Both the position numbers and the translations under genes were made by a program. A stretch of 64,000 nt of DNA from Nocardia rhamnosiphila NBRC 108938 (GTDB lineage Bacteria > Actinomycetota > Actinomycetes > Mycobacteriales > Mycobacteriaceae): contig NZ_JOAJ01000003.1 of NCBI RefSeq assembly GCF_000720425.1, positions 186,001 to 250,000 of the forward strand. Direction: 5' to 3'. The first letter of the stretch is position 1. The number at the start of each line of letters is the position of its first letter. The notes beneath the pieces are model-generated. The model did not search any database and had not been told where the DNA came from. It was given only the letters and a program-made list of their open reading frames with translations. Below are positions 39,985 to 51,907 of the stretch, piece after piece.

Positions 39985-40411
39985 AATCTATCCAACGCAA
40001 CCCTCTGCCGGATTGATTCCTCGATCGTCCCGACACCACGCGGACAGCGGCGCCACCGAATGGCCGTCCGCCTCCGCCACCACCAGCCGGAGGTTCCCTC
40101 GGCGCGCGGACACCGCCCCTCGCCGCCGTGGACGAGCTGCTCCCCGCGGAGCCCGAACACTGCGCGGCCCTGATCGTCGACCGGGTGAATCGGTCCGGCT
40201 GCGCTGCCGCCGCCCCGATCTCCGACCGACCGGTTCGAAGCCGCCTGGTCGAGTGCTGCCGAAGCGATGGATCGGCGTACGCGACCAGAGTGCGACACCG
40301 GCATGCTGAACGACTCCTCCGCCGCGGCCCTGCGGATGCGCGACCGGGCAGCCTGCTCGCCACGGTCTGCCGCACGGCCTCGGTGCGCCATATGGCCCCG
40401 GCCCGGTCAGG
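39985..40411. other. 427-nt region downstream of priA without a convincing gene
   Basis: Short open frames on both strands have shadow-like composition, and one plus-strand frame runs into priA antisense. I see no hairpin with both long stem and tail. It may be a relic of rearrangement between priA and the PadR-lipase pair. Confidence 0.5.
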
Positions 40412-42784
40412 TCAGCCGATTTCCAGCGGGTCTATCTGAATCCGCGGCGGCGACTCCGCCCGCTGACTGCTCCGGATCGCCTGCGCCGCCGTGAGCGCCC
40501 GCGCCAGCGCCGCGCCACGTGTTCGCGGCGTACGCAGCAGCACCCGTTCGACCTCGGCACCCGGGTCGTCGCTGTCGCCGCGCGCGCCGGAGGGCAGCCG
40601 CGCGGCAGCCGGTAGCGGCACCGGGCCCAGCACCTCCACCGCCGCCGGGAGTTCGGCGGCGGCGAGCAGTCCGGCGACACCGTCCGGAGTGCCGTCCACC
40701 GCCGCCATCCGCACCGCCGGCGGGAATCCGACCTCGGTCCGCTGCGCCAGTTCGGCGGCCGCGTGCCCGGCCGGATCCCAGCGCAGCAGCGCCTGCACGG
40801 TCGGCACGGCGGGATCGGCCATCACCAGCACTTCACCGTCCGGCCGCACCAGGGCCGCGGCGCTGAGCCAACGGCGCAGGGCGTCCTCCGCGGCGCGCAG
40901 ATCGGCGCGGCCGAGCAGCGCCCACCCGTCCAGCAACAGCCCCACCCCGTATCCACCGGCAAGCAACGGTTCGGCCCCGACGGTGGCCACCACGACCTGG
41001 GGCCCGGGCGGCACCGTGTCCAGTACGGCCGCGCCGCTGGACCCGCGGATCGGCACCCCGGGGAATGCCCGGCCGAGTTCCTCGGCGGTCCGTGCCGCAC
41101 CGATGACCACGGCGCGCAACACCCGGCCCCCGCAGGCCGGGCACCGGAACGCCGCCTCGGTGCGCCCGCACCAACGGCAGACCGGACTGTGCGCCGCCCC
41201 CGGATCCCCGGCGGGACGATCCGACCCGGGCAACGACAGCGGCCCCACACACCGGCGGCAACGGGCGGGTGTACGGCATTTGGTACAGGCGAGCGCCGGA
41301 ACGTACCCACGGCGCGGCACCTGCACCAGCACCCCGGACCCGGCGGCGAGTGCCTTCCGGGCCGCGGCGAAGGCGGCGGCGGGGATCCGGATCGCGCGTG
41401 CCATCGGATCGCGTTCGAGCGCGGTATCGCTGTCCCCCGGGGCGCTGATCCGCGGCGCGGCGGCCCGTACGGTCGCCCGGTCGGCCAGCAGATCGTGGGC
41501 CCATCCGGTTTCCACGACGGCCTGGATCTCGGCGGTCCGGGCGAACCCGGCAGCCACGAACGCCGCACCGGTGTCGTGAGCGCGGAGCATGGCGACCTCC
41601 CGCGTGTGCGGGTAGGGGGCGCGGGGTTCGGCATAGGTGTCGTCGCCGTCGTCCCAGATCGCGATGAGACCCAAATCCACAGCGGGGGCGAAAACCGCAC
41701 TACGGGTGCCCACCACCACGCGCGCGGTGCCGCGCAGAACAGCCAGCCAGCGCCGGTACCTGGCCGCCGGTCCCAGCCCCGCCGACAAGCCGACCGCGGC
41801 ATCACCGACCAGCCGTTCACATTCGCTTAGCACCCGGTCGAGGTCGCGCTGGTCGGGCACCATCAGGATCGCGCTGCGGCCCTCCGCGGCCACCACCGCC
41901 GCGAGCTCGGCCAATCGCCGCGCCCAGTCCTCTCCCGGCAGTGCCTGCCACGCCGCCCGCGGCCCCCGGCGGCCCGCGAGTGCGGTCAGGAAGGCGCCCC
42001 CGTGCCGGTACCGGCGCCAGGCGCCGGTGTCCACTCCGGTGGGAAGTGCCGCGCGTCCCGCCACGCCCAACCCGGTACCTACGACTGGCGCAGGTTCCAT
42101 ACGCGGCTCGGCCTCTGCGCCCAGCTCAGCGTCCGCACGCAACCCGGCGCCCACGCCAGATCCGGCGTCCGTTGCTGTCCCGGAATCCGAATCCGCCCCG
42201 GCGTCCGCTCGCAACCCGGCGTTCGTGCCCGCCCCGTCATTCGCACCCGACTCTGTCTCCGCGCCCGGCCCTGCCTCGGCATCCGGCCCTGTCTCCGCGG
42301 TTTTCTTCGCCGGCCCCCCGTTCTCCACCCGCGCGTGCCGCGGTGGGATCGCCAGGCGCAGCACGTCGGCACGGGTCCCGGCGCACCGCGCCGCCACGGT
42401 CGTCGCGAGGCGCAGGATCTCCGGGGTGAGCACTTGTTCGGCGGATACCACCCGCTCCAGCCGGACCAGTTTGCCCGGGTGATCGGATTCGGCGTGCCGG
42501 GACAGCAGATAACCGTCCACCAGCCGCCCCGCGAACCGGACCCTCACGCGGACACCGGGGCGGGCGATTTCGGCGAGCTCGGGCGGCACCAGGTAGTCGA
42601 AATCACGGTCCAGGTGCGCGGGGGTGAGTAGCGGCAGCACCCGGGCGATCGGGTTCTCGACCGGCCCCGAGGCCGCGGGCGCGGCCTTCTTCGCGCGAGC
42701 GGCCCGGCGGCGCGCCGGGCCCGACTCGGCCGACACCCCCGCCGACGCGGGGTCGGCGGGGGTGTCGGTGGGTGGTCGATCCAC
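40412..42784 (-). CDS. priA: Primosomal protein N' (PriA), helicase motifs degenerate
   Basis: A 790-residue replication-restart protein. The N-terminal DNA-binding domain starts at NPIARVLPLLTPAHLDRDFDYLVP. The place of Walker A (near residues 268-285) reads LAGRRGPRAAWQALPG, so the ATPase motif is lost, as I recall for actinobacterial PriA. The zinc-binding Cys cluster is intact (CTKCRTPARCRRC, CRWCGRTEAAFRCPACGG, about 500-550). An Ala/Gly/Asp/Glu-rich linker of about 90 residues (155-245) is inserted between the two parts. GTG 42784 lies 14 nt from metK, so they are co-transcribed. It probably acts as a structural loader rather than a helicase. Confidence 0.93.
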   Translation of the reverse strand: MDRPPTDTPADPASAGVSAESGPARRRAARAKKAAPAASGPVENPIARVLPLLTPAHLDRDFDYLVPPELAEIARPGVRVRVRFAGRLVDGYLLSRHAESDHPGKLVRLERVVSAEQVLTPEILRLATTVAARCAGTRADVLRLAIPPRHARVENGGPAKKTAETGPDAEAGPGAETESGANDGAGTNAGLRADAGADSDSGTATDAGSGVGAGLRADAELGAEAEPRMEPAPVVGTGLGVAGRAALPTGVDTGAWRRYRHGGAFLTALAGRRGPRAAWQALPGEDWARRLAELAAVVAAEGRSAILMVPDQRDLDRVLSECERLVGDAAVGLSAGLGPAARYRRWLAVLRGTARVVVGTRSAVFAPAVDLGLIAIWDDGDDTYAEPRAPYPHTREVAMLRAHDTGAAFVAAGFARTAEIQAVVETGWAHDLLADRATVRAAAPRISAPGDSDTALERDPMARAIRIPAAAFAAARKALAAGSGVLVQVPRRGYVPALACTKCRTPARCRRCVGPLSLPGSDRPAGDPGAAHSPVCRWCGRTEAAFRCPACGGRVLRAVVIGAARTAEELGRAFPGVPIRGSSGAAVLDTVPPGPQVVVATVGAEPLLAGGYGVGLLLDGWALLGRADLRAAEDALRRWLSAAALVRPDGEVLVMADPAVPTVQALLRWDPAGHAAAELAQRTEVGFPPAVRMAAVDGTPDGVAGLLAAAELPAAVEVLGPVPLPAAARLPSGARGDSDDPGAEVERVLLRTPRTRGAALARALTAAQAIRSSQRAESPPRIQIDPLEIG

Positions 42785-42798
42785 GCGGGACGTGGAAC

Positions 42799-44010
<1,212 letters not shown>

Positions 44011-44120
44011 AGTTTCCCTCTTCCTCAACGGTTACTCGTGTCCGGAGGGACCGTAGCGCACGGCTCCGGTCACGCCCCTGGACTCCCAGACTATTAGAAC
44101 GGGCGGCGTAATTGGGGTTT

Positions 44121-44159
44121 CGGACACCATCCTGGACGGGTTTCCGGCCGTGGTGTCCG
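44121..44159 (-). repeat. Inverted repeat between coaBC and metK
   Basis: CGGACACCA (44121-44129) and TGGTGTCCG (44151-44159) are perfect 9-bp arms with a 21-nt insert that can itself pair weakly. It lies about 110 nt upstream of metK and 124 nt beyond the coaBC stop. It could be the coaBC terminator or a structured metK leader; I could not match a known SAM riboswitch core. Confidence 0.6.
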
Positions 44160-44282
44160 CTCCGCGGCACGCGCACCCCCGAGCGGGCTGGATCGTATCG
44201 CGTTCGCGCCCTCGGCGGGCACCTCTCACGCCGCCACGGCCGTGGCAACAGCCGGATCTCGCGATTCGGCGGGCACCCGGGC

Positions 44283-45503
44283 TCAGCTCAGCAGGGGACC
44301 CAGCGCGTCCAGGACGCGACTGGCCAGCAGCGCCTTGGATCCGTGGTCGAGCGCCTGTTCGCTGCCGTCCGCGCGCAGCAGCCAGCCGTCGTTGGTGTCG
44401 ACCTCGAACGCCTTACCGTCGCCCACCGCGTTCACCACCAGCAGATCGCAGCCCTTACGGGCCAGTTTCGCCCGTGCGTGGGTGATCACGTCGCCGTCCG
44501 CGTCGCCGGTCTCGGCGGCGAATCCGACGATGGCCGTTCCGGGCAACCGGCCCTCCCGGCGCTCCTGGACCAGACCGGCGAGGATGTCCTCGTTCTTGGC
44601 CAGGGCGATGGTGGCGGGTTCGTCCTTGCCCTTCTTGATCTTGGCGGCGGCCACCGTGGCGGGCCGGAAATCGGCGACCGCGGCGGCCATGATCACCGCG
44701 TCCGCGCCGACCGCATGCTTGTCGACCGCGGTCTTCAGCTGTTCGGCCGTGGTGATGTGGACCAGCTCGACCGCGGCCGGCGGTGCCATCTCGATGGTGT
44801 TGCCGGCGATGAGCGTGACCTGGGCGCCGCGCTGGGCGGCGACCCTGGCGAGCGCGTACCCCTGCTTACCGGAGCTGCGGTTGCCGAGGAAACGGACCGG
44901 GTCCAGCGGTTCGCGGGTGCCGCCCGCGGTGATCACCACCCGCCTGCCCACCAGGTCCCGCGGTATGGCGTCGGGGCGTTCGAGCAGCAGTGACGCGAGG
45001 CCGAAGATCTCCTCGGGTTCGGGCAGGCGGCCCGGGCCGGTATCGGTACCGGTGAGCCGGCCGGACGCGGGCTCCATCACGGTGGCGCCGTGCGCGCGCA
45101 GAGCCGCCACATTCGCGACGGTCGCCGCGTGCTCCCACATCTCGGTGTGCATGGCGGGCGCGAACAGCACGGGACATCGGGCCGTGAGCAGGGTCGCGGT
45201 GAGCAGATCGTCGGCGCGCCCGTGGGCGGCCCGCGCCATGAGGTCCGCGGTGGCGGGCGCGATGACGACGAGCTCCGCCTCCTGGCCCAGCCGCACATGC
45301 GGCACCTCCGGCACATCCGAGAAGACCCCGGTGTGCACGGGATGGCCGGACAGCGCCTCGAAGGTCGCCGTGCCCACGAACTGCAGTGCCGCCTCGGTGG
45401 GGATCACCCGGACGGTATGACCGGTCTCGGTGAACCGCCGCACCAGCGCGCACGCCTTGTACGCGGCGATTCCGCCGCCCACCCCGACAACTACCCGCGC
45501 CAT
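44283..45503 (-). CDS. coaBC: Bifunctional CoaBC (PPCS/PPC-DC) of CoA synthesis
   Basis: A 406-residue flavoprotein. The N-terminal CoaC half (about 1-180) decarboxylates phosphopantothenoylcysteine: VGVGGGIAAYKACALVR, and PAMHTEMW, in which His replaces the usual Asn of PxMNxxMW. The C-terminal CoaB half (190-406) couples cysteine to phosphopantothenate: VITAGGTREPLDPVR, NRSSGKQGYALA and KIKKGKDE. It lies 40 nt downstream of rpoZ. Confidence 0.96.
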   Translation of the reverse strand: MARVVVGVGGGIAAYKACALVRRFTETGHTVRVIPTEAALQFVGTATFEALSGHPVHTGVFSDVPEVPHVRLGQEAELVVIAPATADLMARAAHGRADDLLTATLLTARCPVLFAPAMHTEMWEHAATVANVAALRAHGATVMEPASGRLTGTDTGPGRLPEPEEIFGLASLLLERPDAIPRDLVGRRVVITAGGTREPLDPVRFLGNRSSGKQGYALARVAAQRGAQVTLIAGNTIEMAPPAAVELVHITTAEQLKTAVDKHAVGADAVIMAAAVADFRPATVAAAKIKKGKDEPATIALAKNEDILAGLVQERREGRLPGTAIVGFAAETGDADGDVITHARAKLARKGCDLLVVNAVGDGKAFEVDTNDGWLLRADGSEQALDHGSKALLASRVLDALGPLLS

Positions 45504-45543
45504 CGCGCGCCTCCTGCCCTATCGGCCCATCACCGGCCGGCGG

Positions 45544-45822
45544 TCATTCGCCTTCGGTGTGCTCGAGCAGATCGCTGTGGATCTCCCGCATCGCCACCGA
45601 CAGCGGCTTCTCCTGCGGCAGCGGCTCCACCAGCGGGCCGACGTATTCGAGGATGCCGTCACCCAGCTGGTTGTAGTAGTCGTTGATCTGGCGGGCCCGT
45701 TTGGCCGCGTAGATCACCAGGCTGTACTTGGACGAGGTGCGGTCGAGCAGCTCGTCGATCGGCGGATTGGTGAGGCCGACCGGGGTGTCGTAGGCGGGCG
45801 TAGCGGTATCCGTACTGCTCAC
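45544..45822 (-). CDS. rpoZ: RNA polymerase omega subunit
   Basis: A 92-residue omega subunit that chaperones beta' into RNA polymerase. [28 protein letters not shown] near residues 20-45 is the conserved core, followed by an actinobacterial acidic C-terminus. It follows gmk by 62 nt and precedes coaBC. Confidence 0.97.
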   Translation of the reverse strand: MSSTDTATPAYDTPVGLTNPPIDELLDRTSSKYSLVIYAAKRARQINDYYNQLGDGILEYVGPLVEPLPQEKPLSVAMREIHSDLLEHTEGE

Positions 45823-45884
45823 TGAGGAAGCTCCTGCGGGGTCGGTGGCTCGGCTGCGCGGCGGCTCTCCGGCCGCGCAACTGG

Positions 45885-46457
45885 CTACGAATTGGAATTC
45901 GTGCTGACGAACAACGATACCAACTGCGCGCAGGCGCTGGTCACGGTGTCGTTCACGATCACAGTGTCGAACTCGTCACGTGCGGCCAGTTCCACCCGTG
46001 CCGTCGCCAGGCGGCGTTCGATGACCTCCGGCGATTCGGTGCCGCGGCTGCGCAGCCGGTCCACCAGTTCCTCCCAGCTGGGCGGCGCGAGGAACACCAG
46101 CACGGCCTCCGGCATCACCCGCCGGATCGAGCGTGCTCCTTCGAGATCGACCTCGATCAGTACCGGCAGCCCCTCCGACAATGCGGCGCGCACCGGCGCG
46201 GCCGGCGTACCGGACCGCTGCAACCCGCCGTGGATATCCGCCCATTCGAGCAGATCGCCGGACTCGATCATCGCGTCGAACTCGGCCCGGCTGACGAACC
46301 GGTAATCACGACCGTCGACTTCACCGGGACGCGGGTCCCGGGTCGTCGCCGAGACACTGAAAACCAGTTCCGGCAGCCGTTCGCGGACACATCGCACCAC
46401 GGTGGATTTGCCCACGGCCGAGGGGCCGACCAGTACAACCAGCCGACCCTTCGTCAT
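45885..46457 (-). CDS. gmk: Guanylate kinase
   Basis: A 190-residue kinase phosphorylating GMP to GDP. The P-loop GPSAVGKST is near residue 10, the GMP-binding segment [19 protein letters not shown] near 40, and [10 protein letters not shown] near 95. ATG 46457 is chosen; a GTG at 46469 in frame is possible. It starts 20 nt after the mihF stop. Confidence 0.96.
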   Translation of the reverse strand: MTKGRLVVLVGPSAVGKSTVVRCVRERLPELVFSVSATTRDPRPGEVDGRDYRFVSRAEFDAMIESGDLLEWADIHGGLQRSGTPAAPVRAALSEGLPVLIEVDLEGARSIRRVMPEAVLVFLAPPSWEELVDRLRSRGTESPEVIERRLATARVELAARDEFDTVIVNDTVTSACAQLVSLFVSTNSNS

Positions 46458-46477
46458 GTTCTCGATCACCGAGGGTG

Positions 46478-46798
46478 TCAGGCGCCGAGATCGAATTTGG
46501 CGAGCAGCGCCTTGCGCTGCCGGTCACCGAGACCACGCAGCCGGCGGGTCGGCGCGATCTCGAGCTCGTTCATGATCTCCTCGGCCTTGACCTTGCCGAC
46601 CTTGGGCAGGGCTTCCAGCAGTGCGCGCACCTTCATCTTGCCGATGATCTCATTGCTCTCGGCCTGGCCGAGGACCTCTTTGAGGTCGGTGCCGCCGCGC
46701 TTCAGGCGATCCTTGAGTTCTGCCCGCTCACGGCGAGCGGCAGCCGCCTTCTCCAGAGCAGCGGCGCGCTGCTCATCAGTCAGCTGGGGAAGGGCCAC
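46478..46798 (-). CDS. mihF: Actinobacterial integration host factor MihF
   Basis: A 106-residue nucleoid protein. A basic N-terminal helix ([27 protein letters not shown], given in part) is followed by a helix-two-turn-helix-like S13/H2TH fold ([41 protein letters not shown]). It bends DNA and supports phage integration and nucleoid structure. GTG start at 46798 has GGAGGA five nt upstream. A hairpin lies 34 nt upstream of the start. It heads mihF-gmk-rpoZ-coaBC. Confidence 0.97.
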   Translation of the reverse strand: MALPQLTDEQRAAALEKAAAARRERAELKDRLKRGGTDLKEVLGQAESNEIIGKMKVRALLEALPKVGKVKAEEIMNELEIAPTRRLRGLGDRQRKALLAKFDLGA

Positions 46799-46831
46799 GG
46801 TTCCTCCGTCTCATCATTCCTGCATCAAAAC

Positions 46832-46850
46832 CTGCCGAACTACCCGGCAG
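46832..46850 (-). promoter_or_regulatory. Leader hairpin with T-tract upstream of mihF
   Basis: On the mihF sense strand CTGCCG (46850-46845) pairs with CGGCAG (46837-46832) across a 7-nt loop and is followed by G and TTTT. It resembles a short intrinsic terminator or attenuator in the mihF 5' leader. Confidence 0.45.
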
Positions 46851-47711
46851 TCTCAGCGACCGTACCCACGACGCCCCCGGATTGCGAACCCACCCCCCAG
46901 GTCAGGGCATGAATCGGACCCGGTATCGCCCCCTTGCCGACCCGCCCGCATCCCTGCTTGCCGTAACTGCGGCCCGCACCCCCTTGCGCACGAAACAGCC
47001 TGCCATCAGCGGCTTTTCGAGCAAGAACCGGAGTTGCGGCGCGATAACCACACGTGCGATCGACCTGCTGGCTACCGCCCAGCCGCCCTACCAGGAATTT
47101 TCTGGGAAATTTTCGCCCGAGCCCCTGCTGAGCGAGCGGAAGCGGCTCCGGCAACAAGAAACGAGCCCTCCCGGACCCCGCGAGACAACCCATGAGGCGC
47201 CCGTATCGTCCGTATATGTACAGCGTACAGCGGACGGCCGGGTGGGCATATGTGAATGATCCGGATCGAAGGCGAGTACCAGATGCCGGCCCCCTCCGGC
47301 GTCTGTCGACATCCGATCCAGCCCTCGAGTGCCGACGCAACCCGCATGCGTCGAGTTTTACGAGACACCTCGAAGGGTTGAGGCCCGTCTCGCCCCTTGG
47401 CCGAAGGTGCTCAACGGTCGCCCGCTATGGACGGCCCACCGCACATCGCATGAGCCGAAGGCTCGAGTCCCGAGGCCGAAACGGCGAGATCGAGGGGGCC
47501 TCGACCCCGCGCCGCCGCAGGCGGCGCCAAAAACACAGCACCTTCACAAACAAGCCCACACATCTGCCTCCCCGTGCGAGCCCACTTCTCCCCTACGAAA
47601 CGGCCGCCACGCCGTCACAAAGCAAGCCCACGCCGCCGCCTGCACGGGCAAGCCCGTTTCGCACCCTCGCGCGAAGCCCACAGCCCGTCTCGAGCACGCA
47701 CGGCACCCCCT
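46851..47711. other. 861-nt region without a convincing gene, between pyrF and mihF
   Basis: It should hold the mihF promoter and the pyrF terminator. No frame on either strand looks coding, and translated composition is Arg/Pro/Thr-rich without family motifs. The part near 47090-47120 is AT-rich (GGAATTTTCTGGGAAATTTT); a GTACAGC direct repeat lies near 47218; several hairpins lie at 47450-47530. Confidence 0.55.
47509..47527 (-). terminator. GC-rich hairpin, probable pyrF-operon terminator
   Basis: GCGCCGCC (47509-47516) and GGCGGCGC (47520-47527) form a perfect 8-bp stem with a GCA loop, 185 nt past pyrF. The U-tract lies before the stem on the pyrF strand, so termination is uncertain. Confidence 0.4.
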
Positions 47712-48536
47712 TCACCGGAGGAAGGCGAACTCCTCCTGAAACTCGGCCAGGCGGCCGCGTAGCGCTTCGACCGAGGGTCCCGCCCGGAGCACGTCCCGGG
47801 ACACATTGGGTACCGCCGCCCGCCACAGCGGACGCGGCAGCAGTGCCCGGACCTTCTCCGCGGTGCCGCCCTGCGCCCCGACTCCGGGGAGCAGGATCGG
47901 CCCGTTGAGCATGGTGAGATCCGGGGTCTCGGTGAGTGTGGCGCCGACCACCACCCCCACCGAACCCGGCTGCCCGGCCGGATTGAGCTGGGCGGCGTCG
48001 TCGACCACCGTCTGCGCGACGGTGCGGCCGCCGACCGTCGCCTGCTGGATCTGGGCGGCTTCCGGGTTGGAGGTGGCGGCCAGGACGAACACGCCGCGGT
48101 GGTTGGCGTGGGCCAGCTCCAGGGCCGGGCGGAGGGCGCCGAAGCCCAGGTAGGGCGATACGGTGACCGCGTCCGCGCCCAGCGGGCCGTCGGCGAGCCA
48201 GGTGCGGGCGTAGGCGTCCATGGTGGAGCCGATATCGCCGCGTTTGGCGTCGGCCAGGACCAGGGTGCCCGAGGCGCGCAGCACCTCGATGGTGCGTTCG
48301 AGCACCCCGATCCCCGCGGCGCCGCAGGCCTCGAAGAAGGCGACCTGTGGTTTGACCAGCGCCACCGTTCCGTCGAAGGCTTCGACGCAGCGCTCGGCGA
48401 AGGCCTCGAGCCCGTCGGCGTCCTCGGACATACCCCAGGCCGCGAGGAGGGCGGGATGGGGATCGATCCCGACACAGATCGGCCCGTGGGTGTTCATGGC
48501 GGCGGCCAGCCGCTCACCGAACGTCGTGGTCGTCAT
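47712..48536 (-). CDS. pyrF: Orotidine-5'-phosphate decarboxylase
   Basis: A 274-residue type 2 OMP decarboxylase making UMP, the last step of de novo pyrimidine synthesis. The substrate-binding [12 protein letters not shown] is near residue 20, the catalytic [11 protein letters not shown] (Asp-Lys-Asp) near 95-105, and [15 protein letters not shown] near 220. It follows carB by 11 nt and ends the pyr operon. Confidence 0.97.
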   Translation of the reverse strand: MTTTTFGERLAAAMNTHGPICVGIDPHPALLAAWGMSEDADGLEAFAERCVEAFDGTVALVKPQVAFFEACGAAGIGVLERTIEVLRASGTLVLADAKRGDIGSTMDAYARTWLADGPLGADAVTVSPYLGFGALRPALELAHANHRGVFVLAATSNPEAAQIQQATVGGRTVAQTVVDDAAQLNPAGQPGSVGVVVGATLTETPDLTMLNGPILLPGVGAQGGTAEKVRALLPRPLWRAAVPNVSRDVLRAGPSVEALRGRLAEFQEEFAFLR

Positions 48537-48547
48537 CGCCCGCGCCC

Positions 48548-51500
48548 TCAGCCGCGCAACGCCGAGTGCAGTTCCTGCAGCGACCGCACGCCCAGCCCGC
48601 CGTTGATACTGGCCTCGATGCCCTGCACGGCTGCCGCGGCGCCCTGGACCGTGGTGATACAGGGGATGTTGACCCCGACCGCGGCACTGCGGATCTCGTA
48701 ACCGTCCACCCGGGGCCCGGAGTTGCCGTAGGGGGTGTTGATGACCATATCGACCTCCCCGTCGCGGATCTGGTCCACGATGGACGGCTGCGGGGGTGTA
48801 TGGCTGCCACCCGCGGGGGAGACCGGATCCGAATGCTTACGGACCTGCTCGCAGGGGATTCCGTTGCGGCGCAGCATTTCCGCGGTTCCGGCGGTTGCCA
48901 GGATACGGAAACCGAGATCGTGGAGGCGTTTCACCGGGAACACCATGGCGCGTTTGTCCCGATTGGCGACGGAGACGAACACGGTGCCCTCGGTGGGCAG
49001 CGACCCGTACGCCGCGGATTGGCTCTTGGCGAACGCGGTACCGAAGTCGGCGTCGATGCCCATGACCTCACCGGTGGATTTCATCTCCGGTGAGAGCAGC
49101 GAATCCACCTGGCTGCCGTCGGCACTGCGGAAGCGGTGGAACGGCAGTACCGCTTCCTTGACCGCCACCGGAGCGTCCAGCGGGACATGCCCGCCGTCGC
49201 CCTCGGGCAGCATGCCCTCGGCGCGGAGTTCGGCGATGGTGGTGCCGAGCATGATCCGGGCGGCCGCCTTGGCCAGCGGTACGGCGGTGGCCTTGGAGAC
49301 GAACGGTACGGTGCGGCTGGCGCGCGGATTCGCCTCGAGGACGTAGAGGACGTCGTCCTTGAGCGCGTACTGCACGTTCAGCAGACCTTTGACGCCGATC
49401 CCCTTGGCCAGCGCGACGGTGGAGCGGCGCACCGCCTCGATATCGCTGCGCCCCAACGTGATCGGCGGCAGCGCGCAGGCGGAGTCACCGGAGTGGATAC
49501 CGGCTTCCTCGATATGTTCCATGACGCCGCCCAGGAAGACCTCGTGGCCGTCGCAGAGCGCGTCCACGTCGATTTCGATGGCGTCTTCCAGGAACCGGTC
49601 CACCAGCACCGGATGTTCGGGACTGAGTTCGGTGGCCCGGGAGATGTAGCCCTCGAGGGACTGCTCGTCGTAGACGATCTCCATACCGCGACCGCCCAGT
49701 ACGTACGAGGGGCGCACCAGGACCGGGTAACCGATATCGGCCGCGATCTTGCGGGCCTGCTCGAAAGTGGTGGCGGTGCCGTACTTGGGCGCGGGCAGCC
49801 CGGCGGCGATCAGGACGTCACCGAATTCGCCACGGTCCTCGGCGAGATCGATGGCGGCGGCGCTGGTGCCGACCACCGGCACCCCGGCGGCGGTGAGCCG
49901 TTCCGCGAGCCCCAGCGGGGTCTGCCCGCCGAGCTGCACGATGACCCCGGCGACCGTGCCGGACTCGGATTCGGCGTGGTAGACCTCGAGCACGTCCTCG
50001 AAGGTGAGGGGTTCGAAGTAGAGGCGGTCGGCGGTGTCGTAGTCGGTGGACACCGTTTCCGGGTTGCAATTGACCATGACGGTCTCGTAGCCGGCCGCCG
50101 ACAGCGTCTGCGCGGCATGGACGCACGAGTAGTCGAACTCGATGCCCTGGCCGATACGGTTGGGCCCGGAACCCAGGATGATCACCTTGTCGCGATCGGG
50201 CTGCGGGGCGACCTCGGATTCGGCCGCGGGGTCGAGTTCGTAGGCCGAATAGTGATACGGCGTCTTGGCCTCGAATTCGGCGGCACAGGTATCGACCGTT
50301 TTGAACACCGGCCGCACCCCGAGCCGGTGCCGCAGGGCGCGCACACCGCTCTCACCGGCCAGTTCCGGCCGCAGTGCGGCGATCTGGCGATCGGAGAGGC
50401 CGTGGTACTTCGCCCGCCGCAGCAGCGATTCGTCCAGGACCGGGGTCTCCAGCAGTTCCGCGCGCAGGTCCACCAGTCCGGCGATCTCGGCGACGAACCA
50501 CGGGTCGATCCCGGAGGCGGCGGCGACGTCCTCGATACTCGCCCCGAACCGCAGGGCGCGCTCCACCTGGTAGATCCGGCCCTCGGTGGGGGTGCGCAGA
50601 TCCGCCAGGATCTCCGCGATCACGGCGTCGATATCGGCCTGATCCGTGGAGGCCGGTGCCCACCTGCCGTCCGCGGCGGTCCAGAACCCGGCCGCTTTGG
50701 TTTCCAGCGAGCGCAGCACCTTACCGAGCGCCTCGGCGAAATTGCGGCCCAGCGACATGGCCTCGCCCACCGATTTCATGGTGGTGGTCAGGGTGGGATC
50801 GGCGCCGGGGAACTTCTCGAACGCGAACCGCGGCGCCTTCACCACGACATAGTCGAGGGTGGGTTCGAAACAGGCCGGGGTCTCCTTGGTGATGTCGTTG
50901 ACGATCTCGTCGAGCGTGTAACCGATGGCCAGTTTGGCCGCGATCTTGGCGATCGGGAAACCGGTGGCCTTGGACGCCAGCGCCGAGGACCGCGAGACAC
51001 GCGGGTTCATCTCGATGACGATGAGCCGGCCGTCGGCCGGGTCCACCGCGAACTGGATATTGCAGCCGCCGGTGTCCACCCCGACCTCACGCAGAATCGC
51101 GATACCCAGATCACGCATCTTCTGGTACTCGCGGTCGGTGAGGGTGAGGGCGGGGGCGACGGTCATGGAGTCGCCGGTATGCACACCCATGGGGTCGACG
51201 TTCTCGATCGAGCAGACGATCACGACATTGTCGCGCCCGTCACGCATCAGCTCGAGTTCGTATTCCTTCCAGCCGAGGATGGACTCCTCGATCAGCACGT
51301 TCGCGGTCGGCGAGGCGGCCAGGCCGCCACCGGCGATCCGGTCGAGATCGGTATCGTCGTAAGCCATCCCGGACCCGAGCCCGCCCATGGTGAACGAGGG
51401 CCGCACCACGACCGGGAAGCCCAGTTCCGCGACGGTGTCGCGGACCTCGTCCATGGTGTAGCAGACCCGGGAGCGGGCACTCTCCCCGCCGACCCGCGCC

Positions 51501-51907
51501 ACGATGTCCTTGAATTTCTGCCGATCCTCACCGCGCTGGATCGCCTCGAAATCGGCGCCGATCAGCTCGACCCCGTACTTCTCCAGCACCCCGCGCTCGT
51601 GCAGCGCGACCGCGGTGTTCAGCGCGGTCTGCCCACCGAGGGTGGCCAGCAGCGCGTCGGGACGTTCCTTCTCGATGACCTTTTCGACGAATTCCGGGGT
51701 GATCGGCTCCACATAGGTGGAATCGGCGAACTCCGGGTCGGTCATGATGGTCGCCGGATTCGAGTTGACCAGCGAGACGCGCAGCCCCTCGGCGCGCAGC
51801 ACCCGGCACGCCTGGGTGCCCGAGTAGTCGAACTCGCACGCCTGACCGATGACGATCGGGCCCGAACCGATGACCAGAATATGTTCGAGGTCGGTACGGC
51901 GTGGCAT
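48548..51907 (-). CDS. carB: Carbamoyl-phosphate synthase large subunit
   Basis: A 1119-residue enzyme making carbamoyl phosphate from bicarbonate, ammonia channelled from CarA, and two ATP. It holds two homologous ATP-grasp halves (the first with [17 protein letters not shown], the second with [16 protein letters not shown]), a linker oligomerisation domain near 420-550, and a C-terminal MGS-like allosteric domain ([21 protein letters not shown]) from about residue 960. It shares one base with carA. Confidence 0.98.
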   Translation of the reverse strand: MPRRTDLEHILVIGSGPIVIGQACEFDYSGTQACRVLRAEGLRVSLVNSNPATIMTDPEFADSTYVEPITPEFVEKVIEKERPDALLATLGGQTALNTAVALHERGVLEKYGVELIGADFEAIQRGEDRQKFKDIVARVGGESARSRVCYTMDEVRDTVAELGFPVVVRPSFTMGGLGSGMAYDDTDLDRIAGGGLAASPTANVLIEESILGWKEYELELMRDGRDNVVIVCSIENVDPMGVHTGDSMTVAPALTLTDREYQKMRDLGIAILREVGVDTGGCNIQFAVDPADGRLIVIEMNPRVSRSSALASKATGFPIAKIAAKLAIGYTLDEIVNDITKETPACFEPTLDYVVVKAPRFAFEKFPGADPTLTTTMKSVGEAMSLGRNFAEALGKVLRSLETKAAGFWTAADGRWAPASTDQADIDAVIAEILADLRTPTEGRIYQVERALRFGASIEDVAAASGIDPWFVAEIAGLVDLRAELLETPVLDESLLRRAKYHGLSDRQIAALRPELAGESGVRALRHRLGVRPVFKTVDTCAAEFEAKTPYHYSAYELDPAAESEVAPQPDRDKVIILGSGPNRIGQGIEFDYSCVHAAQTLSAAGYETVMVNCNPETVSTDYDTADRLYFEPLTFEDVLEVYHAESESGTVAGVIVQLGGQTPLGLAERLTAAGVPVVGTSAAAIDLAEDRGEFGDVLIAAGLPAPKYGTATTFEQARKIAADIGYPVLVRPSYVLGGRGMEIVYDEQSLEGYISRATELSPEHPVLVDRFLEDAIEIDVDALCDGHEVFLGGVMEHIEEAGIHSGDSACALPPITLGRSDIEAVRRSTVALAKGIGVKGLLNVQYALKDDVLYVLEANPRASRTVPFVSKATAVPLAKAAARIMLGTTIAELRAEGMLPEGDGGHVPLDAPVAVKEAVLPFHRFRSADGSQVDSLLSPEMKSTGEVMGIDADFGTAFAKSQSAAYGSLPTEGTVFVSVANRDKRAMVFPVKRLHDLGFRILATAGTAEMLRRNGIPCEQVRKHSDPVSPAGGSHTPPQPSIVDQIRDGEVDMVINTPYGNSGPRVDGYEIRSAAVGVNIPCITTVQGAAAAVQGIEASINGGLGVRSLQELHSALRG

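Noticed and set aside
40128-40439. Plus-strand 103-codon frame downstream of priA
   Set aside because: It runs into the end of priA in antisense and shows no ribosome-binding site or motif.
47192-47908. 238-codon plus-strand frame between mihF and pyrF
   Set aside because: It overlaps the end of pyrF in antisense and has an Arg/Pro/Ser/Thr composition without motifs.
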